Shown here: positions 1 through 5,980 of the stretch, piece after piece
Numbering within the stretch: position 1 is the first letter of the stretch
Layout of the letters: every line of letters starts with the position of its first letter
Source of the DNA: Clostridiaceae bacterium
Lineage (GTDB): Bacteria; Bacillota; Clostridia; Saccharofermentanales; UBA5734
DNA: 6,762 nt
Assembly (NCBI GenBank): GCA_012729935.1
Contig: JAAYBY010000199.1
Location: forward strand, 1 to 6,762
Direction of reading: 5' to 3'
Position numbers and translations under genes: made by a program
The notes under the pieces: generated by a model
What the model saw: only the letters and a program-made list of their open reading frames with translations
What the model was told of the DNA's origin: nothing
The model's database searches: none

Positions 1-1
1 C

Positions 2-31
2 AAAAAAACAAGCGGCCATTCCGACCGCTTG
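2..31 (-). terminator. Intrinsic terminator of the TIM-like/yjbQ operon
   Basis: Read on the minus strand, a 7-bp perfect stem (CAAGCGG pairing with CCGCTTG; plus-strand arms 9-15 and 25-31, 9-nt loop) is followed directly by seven T residues (A2-A8 on the plus strand). It lies about 40 nt past the yjbQ stop codon. This is the standard arrangement of a Rho-independent terminator, and it marks the end of the minus-strand transcript. Confidence 0.85.
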
Positions 32-72
32 CCCGATTTTTACGATTCGATTGTGTGTCGTTTCAGGAACGG

Positions 73-570
73 CTACTCGCCGACAATCTGAATGATGACT
101 TCACGATCGCGTGCGCGTGTATGATCGAAGTCAACGAAATAGATATGGCCGAATTCGCCCAGCTGCAATTTCCCATCAATAATCGGTATCGCTTCGCTGC
201 GTCCGATAATCGATGAGCGCAAATGAGCGTCTGTATTCAGTGTTCCTGGTTTGTCTTCGCCATGCTCGGCTGCAAATACGGTCAGCTCGGGACCTGGATG
301 CATATACTGGCCATCTTTGCGGCAGGTTGGAATCATCGTTTCCAGAACATCGGTGAGATCCTGCTGCAGATAAGTTAATCCCGTATAGGCCCTGTCGAAC
401 GAATCTTCATCGATCATGACAGCACAGGTGGTATGCCTTGAGAATACGAGACAAATGCCTGACTGGACGCCGGTCTCTGCCAGAATATCCTTTACCTGAT
501 CTGTGACCGTGTGAAAGGTCGGACGCATGCCGGTTGAACGAACTTTAAATGATTTCGAAATTGTAGTCAT
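73..570 (-). CDS. yjbQ: YjbQ/UPF0047 family protein (secondary thiamine-phosphate synthase-like)
   Basis: The 165-residue product matches the YjbQ (UPF0047) family in length and motifs. It has HTTCA at residues 46-50 (family form HTTxA), NTDAH at 112-116 (family form NxDAHL) followed by the SIIG segment at 120-123, and a C-terminal beta-strand region. E. coli YjbQ has weak thiamine-phosphate synthase activity and a fold related to the ThiN domain, but its physiological role is unsettled. The usual GTWQ signature is replaced here by GEFGH (138-142), so this is a divergent member. The ATG at 570 is preferred over an upstream in-frame ATG at 648: GTGAGGGA lies at good spacing before 570, the first recognisable strand (TTISKSFKV) starts there, and the longer form would overlap the upstream gene by about 60 nt. 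The gene starts 16 nt after the TIM-like stop codon, so the two are co-transcribed. The protein is cytoplasmic, with no signal or membrane segment. Confidence 0.9.
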   Translation of the reverse strand: MTTISKSFKVRSTGMRPTFHTVTDQVKDILAETGVQSGICLVFSRHTTCAVMIDEDSFDRAYTGLTYLQQDLTDVLETMIPTCRKDGQYMHPGPELTVFAAEHGEDKPGTLNTDAHLRSSIIGRSEAIPIIDGKLQLGEFGHIYFVDFDHTRARDREVIIQIVGE

Positions 571-586
571 TGAAAATCCCTCACTT

Positions 587-1291
587 TTATTTTTTTTGTC
601 TGGCCAGATCGTCTTTCGCTTTTCTGACATAGGAAACCATCTCATCAAGGAGTGCCAGCGGGTCCGGTGATTTCAAGATGCCGGATGCCGAGCCGGCACC
701 ATCGTTTCCAACCATAATGAAATCATAAATCTGGATACCTTTGGTGATACCGGCGGCCTGTTCGACCAGAATATCCGGGAACAGGTTGCGAATCACTTCC
801 AGGGTCTGTTTGACATAGGTCATATCGCTGGCTTCAGTTGTTCCAATTAATTCTGAAGGCTCCGGATTAATGATGTCCGGGTGAAACTGAGCGATTGCTT
901 TCGCTTCTACAATAGAGTCTGCGCAGGCAAACGTGAAAAGATCAAGCTCGTTAGCCCGATCGATTGTCTCCTTGATAGCCGGCAGGGACATCGGTCTCTC
1001 GCAGTGGTTGAGCAAAACACCCTTGGCACCGGCAGCCTTGATTGCTTCCGGCAGCACATCGGCAATGCCGCGTCCGGGACGCAGTGTATCCATGTAGGGA
1101 GCCAGAATAATCAGGCGCTCTGTCTGTTCGGCGATCCGCCTGATCTCTGTATAGGGCGCAATAAACAACGCATCGACATCATATTTGATCGCCGCTTTGT
1201 CGACAGCCTTGGCATAGTTCAGGACGTCATCCCCATAGATGTAATTTTTGACACTGGTCTCAAAAAATGGTGGTTTGGGCAGTACTTTCAT
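587..1291 (-). CDS. Triosephosphate isomerase-family protein, short archaeal-type
   Basis: The 234-residue protein is a TIM-barrel related to the short archaeal-type triosephosphate isomerases. Visible landmarks are the first-strand lysine K15 (SVKNY), the electrophile histidine H96 in LLNHCERPM, the catalytic glutamate E144 followed by lid loop PSELIGT (145-151), the AAGITKG strand-7 region (179-185) and the Gly-rich phosphate-binding segment around GNDGAGSASG (195-204). TLRPGRGIADVLPEAIKAAGA (69-89) is also typical of the short form. All three catalytic positions (K, H, E) are kept, so an aldose-ketose phosphate isomerase is expected. The Asn that normally precedes the catalytic Lys (NxK) is Ser14-type here, and the AGI segment is altered, so the substrate may not be glyceraldehyde-3-phosphate; a paralogue acting on another sugar phosphate is possible. 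Start ATG 1291 is preceded by AAAGAGG with a 6-nt gap. It is the first gene of an operon with yjbQ. Confidence 0.85.
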   Translation of the reverse strand: MKVLPKPPFFETSVKNYIYGDDVLNYAKAVDKAAIKYDVDALFIAPYTEIRRIAEQTERLIILAPYMDTLRPGRGIADVLPEAIKAAGAKGVLLNHCERPMSLPAIKETIDRANELDLFTFACADSIVEAKAIAQFHPDIINPEPSELIGTTEASDMTYVKQTLEVIRNLFPDILVEQAAGITKGIQIYDFIMVGNDGAGSASGILKSPDPLALLDEMVSYVRKAKDDLARQKK

Positions 1292-1387
1292 GGTAAACCT
1301 CTTTCTTATTTTTCATGAGTCCGTTACAACAGGCAATCAACAAGCACGCCTATGCCAGACTAAAATTATTATGATCGCTCCCCTTAT

Positions 1388-1415
1388 GTTATACTCTCGA
1401 GCTTTGTACTGTCAA
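1388..1415 (-). promoter_or_regulatory. Promoter of the TIM-like/yjbQ operon
   Basis: On the minus strand TTGACA (1410-1415) is followed after 16 bp by TATAAC (1388-1393), close to the sigma-A consensus. Transcription would begin near 1381, giving a leader of about 90 nt before the ATG at 1291. I saw no convincing riboswitch or terminator-like fold in that leader. Confidence 0.75.
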
Positions 1416-1511
1416 TATCGCCAGACATCTGAAAGCAAAGCAAAAAAGACCTGTTTGGAGCAAAGCGTGTGACTGGATCCACCCGTAATCAGAAACATAG
1501 CATAAATATGA

Positions 1512-1538
1512 TTGCTTCTTACACCAAAGGTATATAAT
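1512..1538 (+). promoter_or_regulatory. Possible promoter of the lipoprotein gene
   Basis: TATAAT (1533-1538) is a perfect -10 hexamer. The best -35 is TTGCTT (1512-1517), with a short 15-bp spacer, so strength is uncertain. Transcription would begin near 1545, giving a leader of about 155 nt before ATG 1700. An ATG overlapping the -10 (1537-1539, preceded by AAAGG) would lie upstream of that start site, so the promoter and that start codon cannot both serve the same transcript. Confidence 0.45.
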
Positions 1539-1550
1539 GAAATTGAATAG

Positions 1551-1694
1551 GCCATCCGTCATTACCTTCATGTTCAGCTGAGTCTGACAGCATTCAAAGT
1601 TGCCTATACCTTTCGTTCCAAAGATGCCATGCGGTTGCTTCATGGCTTGGTTCCCGGACCATTGGTTGATGTCAATGAGCCAATAAGGAGGTGA
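1551..1694 (+). pseudogene. Short start-less open frame, possible remnant resembling DUF3343-type proteins
   Basis: The frame beginning after TAG at 1548-1550 is open for 47 codons and ends in TGA inside the lipoprotein ribosome binding site. Its middle reads AYTFRSKDAM, then LVPGPLVDVNEPIRR. The TFxS..DAM pattern followed by PGxL[IV]xV loosely recalls the N-terminal half of DUF3343 proteins (about 80 residues), but the Cys-Gly part that should follow is absent. There is no ATG before 1629 and no GTG or TTG start in the first part. A separate frame starting at ATG 1537 (14 codons, SD-like AAAGG) would need a frameshift to join it. It may be a decayed gene, a sequencing frameshift, or chance. 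The resemblance is from memory of the family pattern, not from an alignment. Confidence 0.2.
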
Positions 1695-1702
1695 TTCTAA
1701 TG
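1685..1702 (+). promoter_or_regulatory. Consensus ribosome binding site that fixes the lipoprotein start
   Basis: AAGGAGGTGAT (1685-1695) is a perfect complement to the 16S rRNA 3' end and sits 4 nt before ATG 1700. The in-frame GTG at 1691 lies inside this sequence and so cannot be the start. Confidence 0.85.
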
Positions 1703-2398
1703 AATAGAAAATGGCTCTGCCTGGCTTCGCTGTTGTGCGGTGTTTTGCTGGCCGGCTGTATCAATCAGCCGACTGAAACGACGGACACACAAAGCCAGCC
1801 AACGATAACCAGCACGCAAGAATCAACAACAGCCAATCAGGTGACATCTCAGGAGACAACTACCGAAGTGACGCCAACAGCCGTGTCAGAAACAACATCA
1901 GTCACTACAGTCACGTCAGAGACAGCCACGACCGGTGCGTCATCAACGGAGACGCCGGCTTCAACTGAAAGCAGTTCAGGAATAAGTCTTTATTCCAGCT
2001 ACGCGCACCTCGTTTCCTATGATCCGGACAGTGGCCTGGCTGATTTTGATTATTTCAATATGCTGAAAGGCGAGGAGGCTGTCCAATGGCTGATTGATAG
2101 AGAAGGCTACACTGAGTCTGAAGCAGAAGTGATCGTAGCCAACTATGCAGATTCCGAATTCATTGAGCAGAATGACAATCCGCGACTTAGGACGGTTGAT
2201 CTGGCAGACGTCACATTGAAGCTGATGTACCATCCCGACGGGACACAGGTGACGGATGCGAATCCGGTTGCCGCAAGTCTTGATGATTTGAACACCTTAT
2301 ATCGTGCTTATCCAGATCTTTTATTACAAACATACTTTTACTACATAGACGTCAGTTCGGGTCGGGTTTCGGCCGTAACTCAGGTTTATTGGCCGTGA
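1700..2398 (+). CDS. Lipoprotein of unknown function with Thr/Ser-rich linker
   Basis: The 232-residue product opens with a lipoprotein signal: basic MNRK, a hydrophobic stretch, then LLAGC with the lipidated cysteine at residue 20. Residues 21-95 are a low-complexity Thr/Ser/Glu linker, which would hold the rest away from the membrane on the outer face. Residues about 98-232 form a compact domain starting SSYAHLVSYDPDSG, with a GEEAVQWLIDREG helix (124-136), an NPRLRTVDLADVTLKL segment (160-175) and a C-terminal VSAVTQVYWP. This layout (a strand followed by G-E-x-A, then NPxLRTxxL.DA/V, ending in a V..xY/W) recalls a domain seen in many Gram-positive lipoproteins without known function; that is recalled, not searched. 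It is preceded by an ideal ribosome binding site and lies 235 bp before the importer operon, which has its own promoter. Only weak AT-rich inverted repeats follow the stop codon, and no clear terminator. No enzyme motif is visible. Confidence 0.85.
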   Translation: MNRKWLCLASLLCGVLLAGCINQPTETTDTQSQPTITSTQESTTANQVTSQETTTEVTPTAVSETTSVTTVTSETATTGASSTETPASTESSSGISLYSSYAHLVSYDPDSGLADFDYFNMLKGEEAVQWLIDREGYTESEAEVIVANYADSEFIEQNDNPRLRTVDLADVTLKLMYHPDGTQVTDANPVAASLDDLNTLYRAYPDLLLQTYFYYIDVSSGRVSAVTQVYWP

Positions 2399-2508
2399 AA
2401 AATGATCGGTGATCAGTTTATGCTAATAGTCACAATGCACAATTTCATACTCATTATTAGTGCATAATAGCCAACAAAAGAGGCAAAATATCAACTTGAT
2501 TGAAAATA

Positions 2509-2537
2509 TTGACTAATGGAAAAGGATTCGCTATAAT
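2509..2537 (+). promoter_or_regulatory. Near-consensus promoter of the sugar importer operon
   Basis: TTGACT (2509-2514) and TATAAT (2532-2537) are separated by exactly 17 bp, differing from the sigma-A consensus at one base. Transcription should begin near 2544, giving a leader of about 90 nt before ATG 2634. Such a strong core promoter is usually kept in check by a repressor, and the inverted repeats directly downstream fit that role. Confidence 0.85.
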
Positions 2538-2545
2538 GACTTCGA

Positions 2546-2567
2546 ATCTGTGACCTCTGTCACAGAT
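2546..2567. promoter_or_regulatory. Perfect 9-bp inverted repeat of Crp type (probable operator)
   Basis: ATCTGTGAC and GTCACAGAT are perfect inverted arms around CTCT. The core equals TGTGA-N6-TCACA, the classic site of Crp/Fnr-family regulators. Its centre lies about 13 bp downstream of the predicted transcription start, where a bound protein would block RNA polymerase rather than recruit it. In RNA the same bases could form a 9-bp hairpin with a 4-nt loop near the 5' end of the transcript, so a role in message stability is an alternative. Confidence 0.65.
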
Positions 2568-2574
2568 CAATCAG

Positions 2575-2593
2575 TTCTATAGGCTCTATAGAA
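2575..2593. promoter_or_regulatory. Second perfect inverted repeat in the importer leader
   Basis: TTCTATAG (2575-2582) and CTATAGAA (2586-2593) are perfect 8-bp arms separated by GCT. Because CTATAG is itself palindromic, the element is also a direct repeat with a 9-bp period. It lies 7 bp after the Crp-type repeat and 40 bp before the start codon. It may be a second operator or a small leader hairpin (8-bp, AT-rich stem with a 3-nt loop). No regulator can be named from it. Confidence 0.5.
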
Positions 2594-2633
2594 GATTATT
2601 CAAGGAAAGACATTATAAAATGGGGGGAAAGAA

Positions 2634-3992
2634 ATGAAGAAATTTATACCATTGTTTTTGGTTCTTGTGATGGCCATCGCTTTGTTCGCTGGCTGTGACG
2701 GTGGAACAACAACCGGACAGACGACAACTGGTCAGACGACGACCAAGTCTGGTGAAACCACAACAGAAGGAACAACAACAGATGCTCCTCGTGAGAAAGT
2801 TACCATCGAAGCCTTTATGGTCGGTGATGACTGGGTTGACGAGTGGCCTGCCTTCAAGGCAAAATTCGAATCCGAATATGACTGGATCGAAGTTATCGAA
2901 GTCGGCACAGGGCCGGAAGCAGGTTTCCTGCAGAGCCGTATCGCTGCCAATGACATTCCTGACATCGTTTCTGTCGACAACACAGAAGTTAGCTATCAGG
3001 CATTGGATGCCGGCCTGATTCAGGATCTGTCTGACAAGGAAGTTACAAAGAATATTCCTCAGGCGTATCTCGATGCGTTCACACGTGACGGCAAAATTTT
3101 CGGTTTGACACAGGGTGCTGCTTTTACCTGCCTGTATGTCAACATGGCTGCTTTGAAAGAAGCTGGCTGGGATGCTCCTCCGGCAGATTTTGAAGAACTG
3201 CTCGCAGTTTGTCAGGATCTGAAAGACAAAACCGCTTATGCTCCTCTGACCGTCGCCGGTGACAAGACCACAACCGCATGGATGGTCTACGAAGGCATCA
3301 TTGCCAACGAAGTCTCTCCTGATTGGGGCGCTGGCGTCTATGAAGAAAAATTCCTGGCTGGCGAAATCAACTTTACTGAACACACGGCAGCGACAGAAAA
3401 GTTCAACAAAATTGCTCCGTTCTTTATGCCTGGTAGTGCGACAAACAAGGAAGACGACGTGACCGCGCTGATGACTGATGGTGCAGCCGCCATGGCAATC
3501 GCCGGCAACTGGACCGCAAAGGGTCTGGTCGAAGGTATCACAGAAGCCGCAGGCTCCGAAGAAGATGTCGCTGTCATCCTCGTTCCGTTCAATGATCCCG
3601 GTGAGCAGGTCTGGATCTCCATCTCTCCTGAAACCGCTTGGGGTCTGTCCGCAGTCGATGAAGACGACAACATCGAAGAAGCCCGCGAAATTTATTTCAA
3701 CTGGATCATGCAGCCTGAGAACTTCAAGTTCGTTCAGAATGCACGCGGTACCGTTCCGGTATTGACAACATTGACCGAAGATCAAATCGTTCTGCCTGAG
3801 CCGATCAAAGCAGTCGTTCCGGCTATGAATGATGCTCCGTTCGTCCTGATGGGCTTTAACCTCTGGACTGAAGTCTTCAGAGATGCTGCCTGCACAGCGA
3901 TCCGCGACGTTATCAGCGGCAACATGACAGCTGAAAATGCTGTTAAGGTTATGTCTGATACGCTTGCTACATCCAACAGATCTGAAGGCTAA
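2634..3992 (+). CDS. ABC transporter solute-binding lipoprotein for a sugar (family 1)
   Basis: The 452-residue protein is an extracellular solute-binding protein of the maltose/glycerol-phosphate/oligosaccharide type. It starts with a lipoprotein signal (MKKF, hydrophobic core, LFAGC; lipidated Cys21), followed by a Thr-rich linker at 25-49. The mature domain begins near VTIEAF (56-61). Family landmarks are IPDIVSVD (108-115), GKIFGLTQG (153-161), LYVNMAALKEAGWDAPPADF (167-186), and GAAAMAIAGNW (283-293), equivalent to the common GkaAMxixGsW. Near the C-terminus AMNDAP is followed by amphipathic helices typical of the hinge-returning lobe. It is lipid-anchored outside the membrane and delivers ligand to the two permeases encoded next. 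The ligand cannot be read from the sequence. Start ATG 2634 follows GGGGGGAAAG (2622-2631). It is the first gene after a strong, apparently regulated promoter. Its codon use (many GAC, GCC, CTG) looks more optimised than that of the flanking genes, as expected for an abundant protein. Confidence 0.95.
   Translation: MKKFIPLFLVLVMAIALFAGCDGGTTTGQTTTGQTTTKSGETTTEGTTTDAPREKVTIEAFMVGDDWVDEWPAFKAKFESEYDWIEVIEVGTGPEAGFLQSRIAANDIPDIVSVDNTEVSYQALDAGLIQDLSDKEVTKNIPQAYLDAFTRDGKIFGLTQGAAFTCLYVNMAALKEAGWDAPPADFEELLAVCQDLKDKTAYAPLTVAGDKTTTAWMVYEGIIANEVSPDWGAGVYEEKFLAGEINFTEHTAATEKFNKIAPFFMPGSATNKEDDVTALMTDGAAAMAIAGNWTAKGLVEGITEAAGSEEDVAVILVPFNDPGEQVWISISPETAWGLSAVDEDDNIEEAREIYFNWIMQPENFKFVQNARGTVPVLTTLTEDQIVLPEPIKAVVPAMNDAPFVLMGFNLWTEVFRDAACTAIRDVISGNMTAENAVKVMSDTLATSNRSEG
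2706..2744 (+). repeat. 15-bp in-frame tandem repeat encoding TTTGQ
   Basis: Two full units and a partial third (2706-2720, 2721-2735, 2736-2744) encode TTTGQ-TTTGQ-TTT in the linker of the binding protein. The units differ at a few third-codon positions, so the repeat is not freshly duplicated. It lies between the lipidated cysteine and the folded domain and probably varies in length between strains. Confidence 0.75.
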
Positions 3993-4016
3993 GGCCTACC
4001 GCTTGGTATGACGACG

Positions 4017-4047
4017 TGAAAGGGGGCATCATCTGTGCTCCCTTTCA
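4017..4047 (+). other. Intercistronic hairpin between binding protein and first permease
   Basis: A 12-bp stem with one G-U pair (arms 4017-4028 and 4036-4047, 7-nt loop) lies 25 nt after the binding-protein stop codon. No T-run follows, so it is not a full intrinsic terminator. Hairpins at this position in sugar ABC operons commonly protect the upstream message or cause partial termination, leaving more binding protein than permease. That role is inferred here from position and structure. Confidence 0.7.
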
Positions 4048-4130
4048 TAATGAATGGCTCTTTCTTCATCAGACGCGAGTGTTCATTCTTCAAACTTTGG
4101 ATGTAAGAATTTCTGAGGAGAAAATGAATA

Positions 4131-5057
4131 ATGGAAAAAGCAATCCACAAAAAACCAAAGCATACGCGATTTGAGCGTAACCGGTTATTAACAGGGATTT
4201 TGTTTTTGGTACCCAGTACAATCATTTGTTTCCTGTTTGTCGTGCTGCCGGTTTTAAATGTCATAAAGTACAGCTTTAATGAATGGCCGGGAATTGATAC
4301 CGTTCCGATGAAGTTCGTCGGGTTCGATAATTACGCGGCTGTACCCAAAACACAAGGATTTGGCGAAATGATCGTTTCGACGATCACCTTTGCACTGGGA
4401 GTTACCATTTTAACCGTTCTCGTTTCGTTTATCGTGGCTATGGCGCTTGATAAACGTGACAAAGGCAGAATCAACAGAAATCTGATGCGTTCAATGTGGT
4501 TTTTCCCTTGCCTGTTGGGGCATGCAGTTGTTGGTATTCTCTGGCGTATTATGTACCATTATTCCAATGGTGTTATCAATAAAACGATTGTTCAACTAGG
4601 CGGGAAACCTGTCAACTGGTTGGAAACGCGCGTCTTGACAAACTTCTCAATCATTGTCCCGACTGTTTGGGTTTTGATGGGCATGACCATCGTCATATTT
4701 CTTGCCGGTCTGCAGAGCATTCCGACAGAACTGTACGAAGCGTCTACCATCGACGGTGCCAACAAATCGCAAGTCAGACGGTTTATCACAATCCCGATGA
4801 TGGCACCTTCCATTACGATCAATGTTCTGACAACAAGTATCGCAGCCTTCAAAATGTACGAGCTGCCCTGGTTTATTTCGCTGGGATTGCCCGGTTATTC
4901 GACCAGGCTGCTGACTCAGCGCATTTATTTCTTCGGTTTTGAAAACACCGGACAGATGGGAATCGGTGCTGCTTTGTCAATGATTCTGATCCTGACCATT
5001 ACGTTGATTTCGCTGCTTCAATTTGTTTTTCTGCGTAAAAGGGAGGATATTTTCTAA
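4131..5057 (+). CDS. Sugar ABC transporter permease, MalF/UgpA type
   Basis: The 308-residue integral membrane protein has about six hydrophobic segments (roughly 20-42, 78-105, 119-140, 172-193, 225-247 and 277-301). The cytoplasmic coupling loop carries the EAA motif: LYEASTIDGA (201-210), with the following IP at 221-222. Residues PTELYEASTIDGANKSQVRR are typical of binding-protein-dependent sugar permeases of the first-subunit type. The N-terminus is short and basic, without the long extra domain of enteric MalF. It pairs with the next gene product to form the translocation pore. ATG 4131 is used with GAGGAG (4115-4120) upstream. An earlier ATG at 4124 is in another frame and is closed after 16 codons. 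Its stop codon TAA overlaps the next ATG by one base (TAATG), so the two permeases are translationally coupled. Confidence 0.95.
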   Translation: MEKAIHKKPKHTRFERNRLLTGILFLVPSTIICFLFVVLPVLNVIKYSFNEWPGIDTVPMKFVGFDNYAAVPKTQGFGEMIVSTITFALGVTILTVLVSFIVAMALDKRDKGRINRNLMRSMWFFPCLLGHAVVGILWRIMYHYSNGVINKTIVQLGGKPVNWLETRVLTNFSIIVPTVWVLMGMTIVIFLAGLQSIPTELYEASTIDGANKSQVRRFITIPMMAPSITINVLTTSIAAFKMYELPWFISLGLPGYSTRLLTQRIYFFGFENTGQMGIGAALSMILILTITLISLLQFVFLRKREDIF

Positions 5058-5950
5058 TGGCAAAAAATAACTTAAATCAAATCCCTGGCGCAACAACCCA
5101 CAAAAGCAACCGAATTGGTGGTGTCAGTGAACTGGCCTCCAAAATATTCGGAGAATTTATTTTAGTCGTATTTTCGCTTTTAATCTGGATCCCGATTTAT
5201 TATTTTGTGATCGGCGCTTTCAAAGAACGTGGCGATATCGTTAAGTATCCACTTTTGCTCACACCTGAGCTGTTTACACTTGATAACTTCGGTGCTGCGA
5301 TTGATAAAATGAATTTTTTCGCTGCATTAAAGAATACAGGAACAATCACGATTGTTACTCTTGTTATCGTTGTCGCCTTCGGCTCACTGGCCGGATTCGC
5401 GCTGTCGCGCATCGACCATAAAGCGTTTCGGATCTACTTTGCTGTGATCATCGCTCTGATGGTTGTTCCGTTTATCGGGGTCATCATTGCCCTGATCAAG
5501 CAGACCGTCAGCATGAAGATTTACAACTCGCTTTGGGCCAATATCCTCATTCAGGCGGCCTGGAATCTGCCATTCTCCATTTTCCTCTATACTGGGTTCA
5601 TGCGGGCTTTGCCCAAGGAACTTGAGGAAGCGGCCTATGTTGACGGCTGTTCCATGTTCCGGGTTTACTTCAATATCTTTTTGCCGCTCCTGGCGCCTGT
5701 CACAGCAACCTGTCTGATCCGCACAGGAATCGGTGTCTGGAATGACTTCCTGCTCAGCTTGACCGTTCTCAATGACTCGTACACACCGACCTTGATGGTT
5801 GCTGTACAAAGCTTCTTTGGTGAACGGACCAGTGAGTATGGTCTGGCCTTTACCGGTATCCTGCTGGCATCGATCCCGATCATGATCCTGTTTATCTTCC
5901 TGCAGAAATACTTCATCAAAGGTATTGCAGCGGGTGCGGTCAAAGGCTAA
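5057..5950 (+). CDS. Sugar ABC transporter permease, MalG/UgpE type
   Basis: The 297-residue membrane protein is the second permease subunit. It has an N-terminal cytoplasmic tail of about 30 residues, then hydrophobic segments near 32-53, 93-117, 126-147, 159-181, 208-224 and 263-283. The EAA loop reads LEEAAYVDGCSMFRVYF (189-205) followed by LPLLAP (209-214). VWNDFLLSL (227-235) and the C-terminal KYFIKGIAAGAVKG (284-297) are hallmarks of the MalG-like subunit; the GAVKG end is nearly invariant in this family. It acts with the preceding permease and with an ATPase that is not encoded in this window. Translation starts at ATG 5057, overlapping the previous stop codon, with GGGAGGA (5041-5047) inside the preceding gene as its ribosome binding site. 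Confidence 0.95.
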   Translation: MAKNNLNQIPGATTHKSNRIGGVSELASKIFGEFILVVFSLLIWIPIYYFVIGAFKERGDIVKYPLLLTPELFTLDNFGAAIDKMNFFAALKNTGTITIVTLVIVVAFGSLAGFALSRIDHKAFRIYFAVIIALMVVPFIGVIIALIKQTVSMKIYNSLWANILIQAAWNLPFSIFLYTGFMRALPKELEEAAYVDGCSMFRVYFNIFLPLLAPVTATCLIRTGIGVWNDFLLSLTVLNDSYTPTLMVAVQSFFGERTSEYGLAFTGILLASIPIMILFIFLQKYFIKGIAAGAVKG

Positions 5951-5980
5951 TCCTCAAACAGTTAACGACCGACCTTATTA

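Larger units (their letters stand above)
1292..1699. other. Divergent intergenic region (about 400 bp)
   Basis: This stretch separates the minus-strand TIM-like operon from the plus-strand lipoprotein gene. Its left part holds the leader and promoter of the minus-strand operon (1388-1415). On the plus strand a perfect -10 hexamer (TATAAT, 1533-1538) lies about 160 bp before the lipoprotein start. From 1551 to 1694 one plus-strand frame is open and reads like protein but has no usual start codon (listed separately). An 84-codon minus-strand frame across 1389-1643 lacks any family resemblance and overlaps the promoter, so it is not called. No tRNA or structured RNA was recognised. Confidence 0.6.

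Noticed and set aside
571..648. N-terminal extension of the YjbQ protein by 26 residues from an upstream ATG
   Set aside because: The extension overlaps the end of the TIM-like gene, reads as its shadow, and lacks a ribosome binding site. A good site precedes ATG 570.
1395..1402. CTCGAG palindrome in the promoter spacer of the TIM-like operon as an operator
   Set aside because: Only six bases are symmetric and the pairing fails just outside. It is likely chance.
881..1472. Two plus-strand frames (881-1318 and 1248-1472) over and beside the TIM-like gene
   Set aside because: They are antisense shadows of the TIM-like gene and its leader, with no motif or usable start signal.
1389..1643. 84-codon minus-strand frame in the divergent intergenic region
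   Set aside because: It covers the -10/-35 elements of the TIM-like operon, is rich in Cys and aromatic residues, and shows no ribosome binding site or family pattern.
2403..2415. TGATC-GGT-GATCA repeat as a catabolite (cre) or operator site
   Set aside because: The arms are only 5 bp, it does not match the cre consensus, and it is more than 90 bp upstream of the -35.
2423..2464. Imperfect inverted repeat (about 10 bp with a 2-nt bulge) after the lipoprotein stop as a terminator
   Set aside because: The stem is almost all A-T, the loop is about 26 nt, and no T-run follows. It is too weak to call.
2613..3785. 390-codon open frame on the minus strand, antisense to the binding-protein gene
   Set aside because: It is a Cys- and Phe-rich translation with no family resemblance, lying fully over a well-supported gene. 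It is a by-product of biased codon use on the other strand.
5384..5809. 141-codon minus-strand frame opposite the second permease
   Set aside because: It is a polar, charged antisense translation of membrane-protein codons. The plus-strand gene is certain.
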